Origin: an uncultured Eubacteriales bacterium
Lineage (GTDB): Bacteria; Bacillota; Clostridia; Christensenellales; Christensenellaceae
Length of the DNA stretch: 40,826 nucleotides
Reading direction: 5' to 3'
Assembly (NCBI GenBank): GCA_900545085.1
Contig: UQXU01000008.1
Location: forward strand, 1-40,826
Part shown: piece by piece, positions 1 through 9,089 of the stretch
Layout: every line of letters starts with the position of its first letter
How positions within the stretch are numbered: the first letter of the stretch is position 1
Program-made: the position numbers and the translations under genes
Notes under the pieces: model-generated
What the model was told of the DNA's origin: nothing
Seen by the model: the letters and a program-made list of their open reading frames with translations, nothing else
Databases searched by the model: none

Positions 1-2
1 CG

Positions 3-60
3 GATTGCACCGCCGCTGAAGACTTAGATGGAACCCGCCGCCTATAGAGGCGGGGACATC
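3..60 (+). other. Leading edge: short open frame tail and GC-rich hairpin
   Basis: An open frame runs from base 3 to a TAG at 45-47 and could be the last 14 codons of an upstream gene, but it is too short to assign. It overlaps a perfect hairpin, CCGCCT at 38-43 and AGGCGG at 48-53 with an ATAG loop. No T-run follows, so it is a poor intrinsic terminator. A compact GC-rich hairpin just after an open frame would fit the right end of an IS200/IS605 (tnpB) element; this is only a guess. No convincing promoter for the downstream NRPS gene is visible in bases 48-96, so transcription may start outside the window. Confidence 0.3.
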
Positions 61-102
61 TGTTCACGGTTATAACAGCTATACACTAAGGAGAAAGTGC
101 TT

Positions 103-2883
103 TTGAAAGAACTATCGCAAAATCGCATTTTAGCGAACAAGACAGAAAAGCCTCAGCCAAAGAGGCAGCTGCACAAATATTTCTTTGAACGCGCTCAGTC
201 CGCCGGAGACAAAATCGCGCTCTATTCCGTCCGCAGCGGAAAAACAAGCAGCATGACATACGCTGCTCTGGCAGAGCTCGCGCTGAAATATGCCTCAGCA
301 TTGCGGAATAAAGGCGCTCGATGCGGCGGCCGCATAGCCGTGATGCTTCCGCGGTCATTCGAACAAATAGCGGCGGTCATAGGCGTGCTCGCGGCCGGAT
401 GCACATACGTTCCCATAAACGTATCCGCGCCCCGGCAGCGTTTCGACAGCATATGTCAGGATGCAGAAATAGAGTTCGCAATCACAGAAAAGGAAAGCGG
501 CCTGCACAGCAGCTCGGCTGCATTCGTGCATCCGCAGGACGCTCACGCAGCCCAGCCGGCAAATCTTATACTCGCCGACGAAACAACGCCGGCATATATT
601 ATTTTCACATCCGGCTCCTCCGGCGCTCCCAAGGGAGTCGTCATATCGCACGACGCCGCATGCAACACAATAGACGACGTAAACGAGAGATTCTCCGTGA
701 CGGATGCAGACGTCGCCATAGGAATATCTTCTTTAGAATTCGACCTGTCTGTTTATGACATATTCGGTCTTTTAAGCGTCGGCGGCAGCCTCGCCGTTTT
801 AGACGAAGCTCAAATCAAAGAGCCTTCCGCATGGTTGGATATACTCAGCAGCCTGAGAGTCACCGTCTGGAACAGCGTGCCCGCGCTTTTCTCCATGATG
901 CTCACGGCAAACGGACTCTCGCCCCTGCCTCTGAAAAAAGTAATGCTCTCCGGCGATTGGATAGACACCGACATCCCGGAGAGAACAAAAGCGGTCGCGA
1001 ACGGCGCGCATATAATCGCAATGGGCGGCGCAACCGAAGCTTCCATTTGGTCTAATTACTTTATTGCAGACGACGCTCTCCCTTCATGGCAGTCCATACC
1101 CTATGGCAAGCCCCTCGCCAATCAAATGTTTCGCGTCGTGGACGAGAACGGAGACGACTGCGACGACGAGGTTGAAGGCGAGCTTCTCATCGGCGGCAGA
1201 GGCGTAGCCATGGGGTACACTAATCCCGAGCTTACGCGAAAAAGCTTTTTTGAAAAAGACGGCGTTAGATGGTATCGCACCGGAGACGCCGGAAAATACC
1301 GCCAAGACGGCAATATAATCTTCTGCGGCAGAATAGACTCGCAGATGAAAATCAACGGATACCGCATAGAAGCGGGCGAAATCGAATCTGTCGCCGAACA
1401 GATGGACGGAGTGGAGAAGGCTCTCGCTTTGTCAGTGCAGTCCGGCACAGGTAAGCAGCTAAAATTAGGTATCAAAACAAAGCCCTGCGCAGCCGTTCCG
1501 AAATTGCAGCCCGCGCTCGAACCTGACGCGGAGACAGTCTGCTTCCGCAACAGAGAGCGCGAGCGCCAGGCCGTTATCGCAGAGCGATTCCTTGCTGATT
1601 TGATTATATCTAAACCCGTAATCTGCAAAGATATGGAGCTGCTCTTTCAAAGATGGGCGGAATGGCTGGAGCAGCGCAATGTAATCGAAATAGACGAAAA
1701 TGGTATTAAGCCGGGCGGGCGCATGAGTGAAGTGAAGAGCACGACGCCGCCCGGGGAAGACATCTTCGCGCAGGCGCTTTATCGCAGCATGGACTTGTTC
1801 CGCGGGATATTGTACGGAGAAAGGCAGCCCATTGAGCTTTTGAACGAGAAAACGCTCTCGCCTGAGGTTCTAACTGCGTCCGCCCCTGAAGCAAAGCATG
1901 TTATTGATTATATAAACACTATTTTGACAGCTTCAAACGCAAAAAACGCAGCCATTATCGACGCGCGTACCGGCGAGATGCTCTCCGCCCTGGCGAAAGA
2001 TTCACAGCTCCGCTTTACGGCTTTTGAACCGTCGTTGACCATGCAAGGCGCGTTGAGAGAAAAGTGCGGAGATTTATCCGTAAGCACAGCTCCGAATACC
2101 GCCGCCGTAAACACTATTCAAAAGGATTATTATCAGCAATTCGACGCTGTTATTATGCTGTACAGCCTGCATCGTTATAAACAGCCGGCGCGGGAAATAT
2201 CCTGGCTCTGCAATTTGCTCAGGCAGGGCGGAGTTTTTATCGTCGCGGAGCTGCCCGAGCTTCAGCCCTTCGCTCTTGTAACGTCAATGGTTTTGGAATA
2301 TGGTTTTCCCGATCTTCCCGACGGCCGAATTACGCCAATGCGCTCGGCTTTGGAATGGGCGGATATAATGCAGCAAGGCGGATGCTCCGACATACAAACA
2401 AAGCTGATTGACCGAGCTTACTCCTTCGTGCTACACGGCAAAAAATCAGCTTTCTCGCCTTCGTTTTCTGATATAGAAGCACATCTGAGCGCCAAGCTGG
2501 CGCAGCACATGATACCTTCCGAAATTTCAGCAATAAGAGAAATCCCCCTGACGAGCAACGGCAAAGTAGACAGAAAAACCGCCGCCGTATGGTTTGAAAG
2601 CTCCTCCGCAGCGATAAAAGGCAGCGCCCCCGAGAGCCTCGAGGAAAAAGAGCTTGCGGCAATCTGGGCTTCTTTCTTTAATACAGAACAAATCGGAACA
2701 GAAAACAGCTTCTTTGAGATGGGAGCGGACAGTCTCGCAGCGACTCGTCTCCTCGTAACTCTGCGCGAAAAATACGGAGTCGAGGTATCTATGCGCGAGC
2801 TGTTTGATAATGCGGAGCTCGGCCGTATGGCCGCTCTGATTCACGAGAAAAACAGCGTTGAAATGGAAGAAGGCGAGCTTTAA
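103..2883 (+). CDS. NRPS protein A-(MT-like/E)-PCP, cysteine-activating, lacking its own Cy domain
   Basis: Cytosolic NRPS protein of about 926 residues. The adenylation domain starts almost at the N-terminus (about 25-430) with FTSGSSGAPKG near 170 and FDLSVYDIFG near 215. By eye the pocket reads D-L-Y-N-M-S-M-I-W, a cysteine code. After the A8 motif (GYRIEAGE, near 410) a block of about 390 residues is inserted before A10 (NGKVDRK, near 820). This is the position and size of the methyltransferase-like epimerase domain of PchE and HMWP2. Its SAM-binding glycine motif is degraded (IIDARTG), which favours epimerase over methyltransferase. A carrier domain follows, with MGADSL near 878. There is no Cy domain; the unpaired Cy at the end of the 9090 protein probably supplies it. 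The start is uncertain: AAGGAG at 88-93 is well spaced for TTG at 103 but only 3 nt from GTG at 97. Confidence 0.9.
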   Translation: MKELSQNRILANKTEKPQPKRQLHKYFFERAQSAGDKIALYSVRSGKTSSMTYAALAELALKYASALRNKGARCGGRIAVMLPRSFEQIAAVIGVLAAGCTYVPINVSAPRQRFDSICQDAEIEFAITEKESGLHSSSAAFVHPQDAHAAQPANLILADETTPAYIIFTSGSSGAPKGVVISHDAACNTIDDVNERFSVTDADVAIGISSLEFDLSVYDIFGLLSVGGSLAVLDEAQIKEPSAWLDILSSLRVTVWNSVPALFSMMLTANGLSPLPLKKVMLSGDWIDTDIPERTKAVANGAHIIAMGGATEASIWSNYFIADDALPSWQSIPYGKPLANQMFRVVDENGDDCDDEVEGELLIGGRGVAMGYTNPELTRKSFFEKDGVRWYRTGDAGKYRQDGNIIFCGRIDSQMKINGYRIEAGEIESVAEQMDGVEKALALSVQSGTGKQLKLGIKTKPCAAVPKLQPALEPDAETVCFRNRERERQAVIAERFLADLIISKPVICKDMELLFQRWAEWLEQRNVIEIDENGIKPGGRMSEVKSTTPPGEDIFAQALYRSMDLFRGILYGERQPIELLNEKTLSPEVLTASAPEAKHVIDYINTILTASNAKNAAIIDARTGEMLSALAKDSQLRFTAFEPSLTMQGALREKCGDLSVSTAPNTAAVNTIQKDYYQQFDAVIMLYSLHRYKQPAREISWLCNLLRQGGVFIVAELPELQPFALVTSMVLEYGFPDLPDGRITPMRSALEWADIMQQGGCSDIQTKLIDRAYSFVLHGKKSAFSPSFSDIEAHLSAKLAQHMIPSEISAIREIPLTSNGKVDRKTAAVWFESSSAAIKGSAPESLEEKELAAIWASFFNTEQIGTENSFFEMGADSLAATRLLVTLREKYGVEVSMRELFDNAELGRMAALIHEKNSVEMEEGEL

Positions 2884-2910
2884 CCGACTTGTCGGTTAGT
2901 TTATTCTAAC
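2881..2910 (+). other. Intercistronic palindrome with an alternative hairpin
   Basis: TAACCGAC at 2881-2888 and GTCGGTTA at 2891-2898 form a perfect palindrome that includes the stop codon of the NRPS gene. The right arm overlaps a second possible hairpin, GTTAG 2895-2899 with CTAAC 2906-2910, that ends just before the GGAGG of the next gene. There is no T-run. It may affect mRNA stability or translation of the reductase gene. Confidence 0.35.
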
Positions 2911-2920
2911 GGAGGTATCT

Positions 2921-4012
2921 ATGATAGGAATATTAGGCGGATACGGCTCCATAGGCACACACTGCACTCGAGCCTCCGTCACTCTCTTTGACGACAAAAT
3001 CAGAATAGGCGGCAGAAATGCAAGCGCCGCCGATAAACTAATTGAGCTGTATCCCGGAAGGATAGAGTACGCTTATGCAGATATAAACGACCCTGCGAGC
3101 TTACGCGAATTCATGCACGGCACTCGGCTCATTATAAACTGCACCGCTCCCAGCTACTATACTTCGCGTAAAGTCGCAGAGCAGGCGGGGCGCAGTCACG
3201 CGCCGTACATAGACGCCGGCCTGCCGGAGAATTTTTTTGAATGGCAGTCAAGTTTCTCCCCCATGTCCGCGATGATATTCGGCGCGGGAAGCACCCCCGG
3301 CGTATCCGGTCTGTTTCTCCGGCACATTCTCAGCCTCAACCCCTGCTCGAACAGGCTGGATTACTATTACACCGCCTTCGGACGCCTGTCGTACGCCGCG
3401 GCCTACGACTATCTCTACGGCGTTTGCAATCGTAAGCAGGACGAACCGTTCTCGTGGAAAAACGGCGAACCGTGTTTTGACGTAATATCGCAAAAATCAG
3501 ATTTACGACTCCCGTTCATAGACGACAAACTAATCGCCCAGCCATTCTTTGATTCAGAAACAGCATACTGTGCCAAAATCGGCAGCCTGAAAGACGGTAA
3601 TTTCTATTGCGCCGCGGCAGAAAACAGAAATCTTAACAAAATGCGTCCTGTCTTTTCTCTCTTTCGGGAGAATCCTGAGATTGCGGCAAAACAGCTCTCG
3701 GAAATGACGGAGGACCTAACCGACCTTAGCTGTATACGGTACTACTGCGAGCTGGAGAACGCGGAAGGCAGAAAAAAAGTATACAGTCTGTATCATCCCG
3801 ATTCCGAAGAGCTGACAGGCACGACGGCGGCCGTCTGCGCAAAATATCTGAGCGCACAGATAGACGAACCGCCAAGAGCCATGCTCCCCGTTCAGCTTAA
3901 ACATCCTGATAAGATACTCTCTATCATGAATGAATTCTTCGGCGTAGGTTACCCGGACGAATTTGACGGCACTTTAGACTCTATGACAAATGAAGAATAC
4001 GGAGAACTATGA
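2921..4012 (+). CDS. Saccharopine-dehydrogenase-like NAD(P)-dependent reductase
   Basis: Predicted soluble oxidoreductase of 363 residues. The N-terminus is a Rossmann fold with the dinucleotide-binding glycines GILGGYGSIG at residues 3-12. YIDAGLPENFF and FGAGSTPGVSGL (about 96-130) match the saccharopine dehydrogenase NADP-binding family. ATG follows GGAGG with good spacing. The stop overlaps the next start (ATGA), so it is translationally coupled to the thiazolinyl imide reductase. Lying between NRPS genes, it probably modifies the carrier-bound chain, most simply by reducing a thiazoline or its hydrolysed imine. From memory, the enantio-pyochelin pathway uses a reductase unrelated to PchG (PchK) that may belong to this group; I could not check this. 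The family is fairly secure; the exact reaction is not. Confidence 0.8.
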   Translation: MIGILGGYGSIGTHCTRASVTLFDDKIRIGGRNASAADKLIELYPGRIEYAYADINDPASLREFMHGTRLIINCTAPSYYTSRKVAEQAGRSHAPYIDAGLPENFFEWQSSFSPMSAMIFGAGSTPGVSGLFLRHILSLNPCSNRLDYYYTAFGRLSYAAAYDYLYGVCNRKQDEPFSWKNGEPCFDVISQKSDLRLPFIDDKLIAQPFFDSETAYCAKIGSLKDGNFYCAAAENRNLNKMRPVFSLFRENPEIAAKQLSEMTEDLTDLSCIRYYCELENAEGRKKVYSLYHPDSEELTGTTAAVCAKYLSAQIDEPPRAMLPVQLKHPDKILSIMNEFFGVGYPDEFDGTLDSMTNEEYGEL

Positions 4013-5097
4013 CACAGAATAAAAAACTAAAGGTGATAGTCTGCGGCACGACCTTCGGGCAGTTTTACATGGAGGTTTTGCACAGGCACAGCGACGAATT
4101 TGAATTTATGGGCATAGTCGCAGGAGGAAGCGAACGCTCCCGAGTTTGTTCTAAAACTTACGGCGTGCCGCTCTACCGCTCCATAGACGAGCTGCCCGAA
4201 AAGCCCGACATAGCCTGCGTCATCATCCGCTCAGGCGCTCTGGGCGGCCGAGGCACGGATATAGCCGAAAGCCTGATGAACATGGGCGTACACATTATTC
4301 AAGAACAGCCGATACACAAAACGGATATGAAAAGCTGCATTCAGAGCGCTTTGAAAAACAAAGTAAACTTTATGACAGGAGACCTGTACGTACATCTTCC
4401 CGAGGTGAAAAAGCTTATAAGCGGTGTAAAAACAGCTATGCAGCTTCAAAAGCCGGCGTATATTCACATAACTACCTGCCCTCAGGTCTCGTATCCCATG
4501 GTAGATATAATGGACAAAATGTTCTCTCCCCTGCCGAAGTGGAGCTTCGATACTATATCTGAAGCCAACGGTCCTTTTCAAATCGCGTCCGGCAGGCTCG
4601 GCGACGTCCCGCTTTACGTAACATACAACAACCAGATAGATCCCGCAGATCCTGACAACTATATGCACATGCTTCATCGCTTTACTATAGGCTTTGAAGG
4701 CGGCAGATTTGAGCTGCCGGATACGCACGGTCCTCTCATGTGGATGCCTCGTCTTCATATTCCAACACAAGGCTACAACGCAGGTATATACAACGCAGTT
4801 TTTCCCGAACACATGAAAGAATATACTTCAAATGTCGTCGGAGCTTACAATCGCATAACATACAGCGATATGGTTCTGAAAACATGGGTCGACGCCGTGT
4901 ACGGCGACTTGTCCGAAATGAAGGATATGATACTCGGCCGCAAAAACGGACGCGCCAGAGCGCAGCGCGAAATACTCTGCACTCAAAGATGGCACGAATT
5001 CACACAGACTTTCGGCTTTGCTTCACTGAAAAAAGGCTGCTCGCATCAACCGCTCGACGCCAACATTGTCCTTGGCGCTGTAGATACGGAGGAATAA
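4009..5097 (+). CDS. Thiazolinyl imide reductase (PchG/Irp3/YbtU type)
   Basis: Soluble NADPH-dependent reductase of 362 residues in the Gfo/Idh/MocA superfamily. The family reduces a carrier-bound thiazoline C=N to a thiazolidine during pyochelin and yersiniabactin assembly. Visible hallmarks are the N-terminal VIVCGTTFGQFY nucleotide-binding segment (about 9-20), the VHIIQEQPIH segment near 95-104 in place of the usual Gfo/Idh EKP, and DLYVHLPEV near 125. The ATG overlaps the preceding stop and is preceded by GGAG. The next NRPS gene begins 6 nt after its stop, so it sits inside a tight operon. The presence of this enzyme is the best single indication that at least one ring in the product is a thiazolidine. 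Confidence in the family is high; which ring is reduced is unknown. Confidence 0.9.
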   Translation: MTQNKKLKVIVCGTTFGQFYMEVLHRHSDEFEFMGIVAGGSERSRVCSKTYGVPLYRSIDELPEKPDIACVIIRSGALGGRGTDIAESLMNMGVHIIQEQPIHKTDMKSCIQSALKNKVNFMTGDLYVHLPEVKKLISGVKTAMQLQKPAYIHITTCPQVSYPMVDIMDKMFSPLPKWSFDTISEANGPFQIASGRLGDVPLYVTYNNQIDPADPDNYMHMLHRFTIGFEGGRFELPDTHGPLMWMPRLHIPTQGYNAGIYNAVFPEHMKEYTSNVVGAYNRITYSDMVLKTWVDAVYGDLSEMKDMILGRKNGRARAQREILCTQRWHEFTQTFGFASLKKGCSHQPLDANIVLGAVDTEE

Positions 5098-5103
5098 CTA
5101 CAA

Positions 5104-8100
5104 ATGAATCACAACGAAATAACCGGTATGCTCGATAAATTGGAAATAAACGGAATAAGACTTTGGCAGGAGGACGGAAAGCTGAAATATTCCGCTCCGC
5201 AGGGGGCGCTGACATCAGAAATACGCTCTGTTCTGAAACAGCAAAAAGCCGACATAATAGACTTTTTAAAAAAAGACGCAGAAGAGGTCGCGGTTGTTCA
5301 CGACGAGGACAACAGATATCAGCCATTCCCCCTGACCGACATACAGTCCGCCTATCTCATCGGCAGAAACGAAGCGTTCGCTCTGAGCGGAGTCGCCTGC
5401 CATATTTATATGGAATTTCATTACGAAAATCTCGAGCCGCAAAGGGCTGAAGACATATGGAATCTGATGATACAGCGTCACGATTCTCTCCGGACCTGCT
5501 TCCGCGCCGACGGAACTCAGGTCGTGCTTCCAAGCGTCCAACGTCTGCACATTGATTATGCGGACGTATCCGAAAAAGGCGAAAACGCTAAATCGGAGCG
5601 CATAGATACTGTTCGCGCAGAGCTGGGTCACTGCATACACGACGCAAACAATCCGCCGCTTATGGCCTTGGCTATAACCAAAACAGATTGCGACGCCGTC
5701 CTTCATCTCTCGATGGATTTTATAATGGCGGACTGGACGAGCATCCGTCTGCTGCTGGCGGAATTTGAAGGCATGTACTTCTACGGGGACGGCGTTCTTC
5801 CCGAATTTGAAGTCAGCTTTAGAGATTATCTCACAGCGGAAGCGCTCCTAAAAGAAAAATCAGGCTTTTACAAGGACAAAAAATATTGGCTGGACAAAAT
5901 AGACGCTGTGCCCGCCGCGCCCGATATAGCTGTCAAGCGCTCGTCCGCCGCCGATTCCAAGCTTTTCAAGCGGCTTTATCTGAATCTGGAGCCTGAACGC
6001 TGGGACAAGCTGAAGAGCTTCGCCGCCAAGTTCGGTCTCACTCCATCGTCCGCCGTCCTCGCTTCATATGCGCAGGTTCTGCATTGGTGGAGCAGCACAG
6101 ATAAATTTTCACTCAATCTGACAGTGCTCAACCGCTTCCCGCTCCATGAGCAAGTTAACAGCTTGATAGGGGACTTCACCTCGGTCAGCCTTCTGGAATG
6201 CGACTTCACCGATTCCGCATCGTTCGCCCAGAGCGCCAGAAAGCTGAACGCCCGCCTGTTTGACGATTTAGATCATAGGCTTTATTCCGGCGTTATGGTC
6301 ATGCGCGAAATAGCAAGACGCAAGGGACGCGAAGCCGCTCTCATGCCGTTCGTCTACACCAGCTCAATCGGCGTAATACAAGAAGACCCTTCCCGCCCCA
6401 TGGTAGGACGTTTCGACGGAGAAGGCATAAGCCAAACTCCTCAGGTCTATCTCGATTGTCAGGCTATGGACGGCAGCTTCGGTCTGCAAGTCAACTGGGA
6501 CTACCGCGACGGCATATTCCACGAGAACGTAATAGAAGACATGTTCGCCGCTTTTAAAACGCTGCTGGAGATGCTCTCCGACAGCGCAGAAATATGGTCT
6601 TCGGATATACCGCCTATTCTCCCAAAATATCAAGCGGAAATGATAGCGCAGAGCAACAGCACCAATACGCAGCTTCCCGGAGGACTTCTCCACAGCAGGC
6701 TGCTGGACAGCATTCGGCGCACTCCCGACAAGCTCGCCGCCGCTGACGAAAGCAAATCTTTCACCTACGGCGAATTAGGACTCTTAGCCTCCGCCGTAAA
6801 GCTGCAGCTGATAAACACGGGCTGCTCCAAGGGCGATACTGTCGGAATAGTAATGCCCAAGAGCGTGTACCAAATATCGAGCGCAGTGGGTATTCTGGAT
6901 GCGCAGTGCGTTTACGTACCCATAGACGTACATCAGGCGCCTTTGAGGCGCGAAAAAATTCTCACCCGGTGCGGAATATCTGTAATAATCACACTCCGTG
7001 CATATGAGGATATGTTTAACAGCGACGCATATAAACTTATATTCGCAGATGAGCTGACTCCCTCTCCCTCTCTGTCTCTTACAGGAGAGGGAGACGAAAG
7101 CGCTCTCGCATATATAATTTATACCTCCGGCTCCACAGGAACGCCTAAAGGCGTAGCCATAAGACACAGCGCAGCAGTAAACACCATCGAGGATATAAAC
7201 TCTCGTTTTGACGTCACGGCAGACGACGTCGTCCTCGGTCTATCGCAGCTGAATTTCGATCTCTCCGTATACGATATATTCGGCGTTCTCGGCGTCGGCG
7301 GCAGCGTCATATATCCCTCCGCAGCAAAATACGCCGACCCTTCTCACTGGATGGAACTTGTAAAAAAATATAAAATCACGCTTTGGAACAGCGTTCCCGC
7401 TTTCATGCAGATGTTCACAGACTACATAGAAAGCAGCAGCGAAAAAGTTCTTCCGCATATGCGTCTTGTAATGATGTCCGGCGACTGGATACCCGTCACT
7501 CTGCCCGAAAGAATATGGGCGCTCAACCCCGACGTTCTCACCGTCAGCCTCGGCGGCGCCACGGAGGCCTCCATATGGTCTATATACCACATATGCCGCG
7601 AGATTAAGCGCGAATGGAACAGCATCCCCTACGGCAAGCCGCTTTCAAACCAGGGCTACCATGTTTTGGACGGCAAGCTCCGCGAACGTCCCTTCTGGGT
7701 TCAGGGAGATCTGTACATCACGGGCGTCGGTCTGGCAGATTGCTACTATAAACAGGATGAATTGACCTCCGACGCATTCATAACCGTGAACGGAACAAGA
7801 ATGTACAAGACAGGCGATACAGGCCGATGGATGTCTGACGGCGAAATTGAATTCATGGGCCGAAATGACGGTCAATTGAAAATCCACGGTCACAGAATCG
7901 AGCTGGGCGAGATAGACAACTGCATAATACAGACCGGAGCTGTTCAATGCTGCACTCTCGCGATAGGAACTCCGACAGGAGAAAAAACTCTCGTCAGCTT
8001 TTACTGTGCAGAATCAGAATCGGACGCATCCGCAATAAAGGAAAAGCTGAAGGACAGCCTGCCCGTTTATATGATACCGTCCATAATCAAATACAAAGAA

Positions 8101-9075
8101 TCTCTGCCTCTGACCGCCAACGGCAAAGTGGATAGGAAGAAGCTCTCTGCCGAAGCTGAAACTCTTCTCAAAGATAAGCTATCCGAGCATGTAGAGGACG
8201 AAACTCTTACGCCATCAGAGCAGCAGGTGTTCGACATTTGTTCCGAGCTGCTCCGCATTAACTCTATAGGCAAAAACGACGATCTCTATTCCAAAGGCGC
8301 AGACTCTCTGATGATAGGCAAGGCAGCCGGAATTATCAGAGAGAAGCTCCTCCCGTCAGTCTCCTTCGACAGCATACTCGCGCAGCTTCTCCGCGGTCCC
8401 TCTATCCGAGAAATAGCCGAGTTCATAGACAGTCAGAATTCCGGAACCGAAACCTCGGCAGACAGCGAGGAAGCTCCGCAATCCGAAAGCTTTGCCGTTT
8501 TAAAAGCTTCGCCCGCCGCCTCAGACAAAATTGCCGTCCTGCTCTGGGATGAAAACGGCGCTGATACCCTAATGCAGCCCCTGGCGGATAAGCTCTCGGG
8601 CAGTTTTGGCATAGCCCAGCTCCTGCCCTGCAATTTAGAGAATCTCAAAGAGAAAAGCGCAGAGGACGCGCTTCAGGTTGTCACAGACTCCTGCGTCGAT
8701 GTGATTAAGAATTATTCCGACAAAGATATAACCATATTTGCGCACGGCTCTTCCTCCTGGTTCGGCATCGAGCTGGCCGGCAGACTAACCGCCGCAGAAT
8801 ATCCTCTCGACAAGCTCGTGCTAATCGACGCATTGCCCTCTGATGAATCAGACGAAGCATCAGATGAATACAAGCGGCTTGCAGCCACTGTCTCAGCCGC
8901 CGAACCCGGTCTCTACATGGGCGATATGCTTCTGCTGTATACCGATGGAGCAGAAAGCGCCGAAGCGTATTGGAGCAGCGCCTGCCTCGGAAGCTTCGAT
9001 TCAAAACGCATCTCCGGAGCTCACACCTCCTGCCTTAGCGAACAGGCAGACGCAATAATCTCCGCAGCCAACTGA
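5104..9075 (+). CDS. NRPS protein TubC docking-Cy-A(Cys)-PCP-degenerate TE
   Basis: A 1323-residue NRPS protein, probably the last elongation module. Residues 1-58 resemble the TubC-type N-terminal docking domain (IRLWQEDGKLKYSAP then an Ala/Leu-rich helix). The Cy domain (about 73-500) has FPLTDIQSAYLIGR, the DxxxxDxxS signature as DFIMADWTS near 208-216, GDFTS, and the conserved Thr and Asp in FVYTSS and QVYLDCQ. The adenylation domain (about 530-1020) has YTSGSTGTPKG near 671 and NFDLSVYDIFG near 716; its pocket reads D-L-Y-N-M-S-L-I-W, a cysteine code. The carrier motif is KGADSL near 1067. The last 180 residues align without gaps to NRPS thioesterases, but the nucleophile position is Gly1215 (FAHGSSSWFG where FGHSxGG is expected), so this TE should not release product by the usual mechanism. 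Confidence 0.93.
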   Translation: MNHNEITGMLDKLEINGIRLWQEDGKLKYSAPQGALTSEIRSVLKQQKADIIDFLKKDAEEVAVVHDEDNRYQPFPLTDIQSAYLIGRNEAFALSGVACHIYMEFHYENLEPQRAEDIWNLMIQRHDSLRTCFRADGTQVVLPSVQRLHIDYADVSEKGENAKSERIDTVRAELGHCIHDANNPPLMALAITKTDCDAVLHLSMDFIMADWTSIRLLLAEFEGMYFYGDGVLPEFEVSFRDYLTAEALLKEKSGFYKDKKYWLDKIDAVPAAPDIAVKRSSAADSKLFKRLYLNLEPERWDKLKSFAAKFGLTPSSAVLASYAQVLHWWSSTDKFSLNLTVLNRFPLHEQVNSLIGDFTSVSLLECDFTDSASFAQSARKLNARLFDDLDHRLYSGVMVMREIARRKGREAALMPFVYTSSIGVIQEDPSRPMVGRFDGEGISQTPQVYLDCQAMDGSFGLQVNWDYRDGIFHENVIEDMFAAFKTLLEMLSDSAEIWSSDIPPILPKYQAEMIAQSNSTNTQLPGGLLHSRLLDSIRRTPDKLAAADESKSFTYGELGLLASAVKLQLINTGCSKGDTVGIVMPKSVYQISSAVGILDAQCVYVPIDVHQAPLRREKILTRCGISVIITLRAYEDMFNSDAYKLIFADELTPSPSLSLTGEGDESALAYIIYTSGSTGTPKGVAIRHSAAVNTIEDINSRFDVTADDVVLGLSQLNFDLSVYDIFGVLGVGGSVIYPSAAKYADPSHWMELVKKYKITLWNSVPAFMQMFTDYIESSSEKVLPHMRLVMMSGDWIPVTLPERIWALNPDVLTVSLGGATEASIWSIYHICREIKREWNSIPYGKPLSNQGYHVLDGKLRERPFWVQGDLYITGVGLADCYYKQDELTSDAFITVNGTRMYKTGDTGRWMSDGEIEFMGRNDGQLKIHGHRIELGEIDNCIIQTGAVQCCTLAIGTPTGEKTLVSFYCAESESDASAIKEKLKDSLPVYMIPSIIKYKESLPLTANGKVDRKKLSAEAETLLKDKLSEHVEDETLTPSEQQVFDICSELLRINSIGKNDDLYSKGADSLMIGKAAGIIREKLLPSVSFDSILAQLLRGPSIREIAEFIDSQNSGTETSADSEEAPQSESFAVLKASPAASDKIAVLLWDENGADTLMQPLADKLSGSFGIAQLLPCNLENLKEKSAEDALQVVTDSCVDVIKNYSDKDITIFAHGSSSWFGIELAGRLTAAEYPLDKLVLIDALPSDESDEASDEYKRLAATVSAAEPGLYMGDMLLLYTDGAESAEAYWSSACLGSFDSKRISGAHTSCLSEQADAIISAAN

Positions 9076-9089
9076 CGAAAGGGGTACAG

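Noticed and set aside
1..102. A frameshifted or truncated Cy domain in front of the A-E-PCP protein
   Set aside because: The 100 bases before the start are non-coding or end in a TAG at 45-47, and the A domain begins at its natural N-terminus. The missing Cy is better explained by the unpaired one at the end of the 9090 protein.
103..2883. Active C-methyltransferase as in yersiniabactin HMWP1
   Set aside because: The insertion lies inside the A domain and its SAM motif is degraded, which fits the PchE/HMWP2 epimerase type better.
4231..4812. A 193-codon open frame on the - strand
   Set aside because: Antisense to the thiazolinyl imide reductase; no family features.
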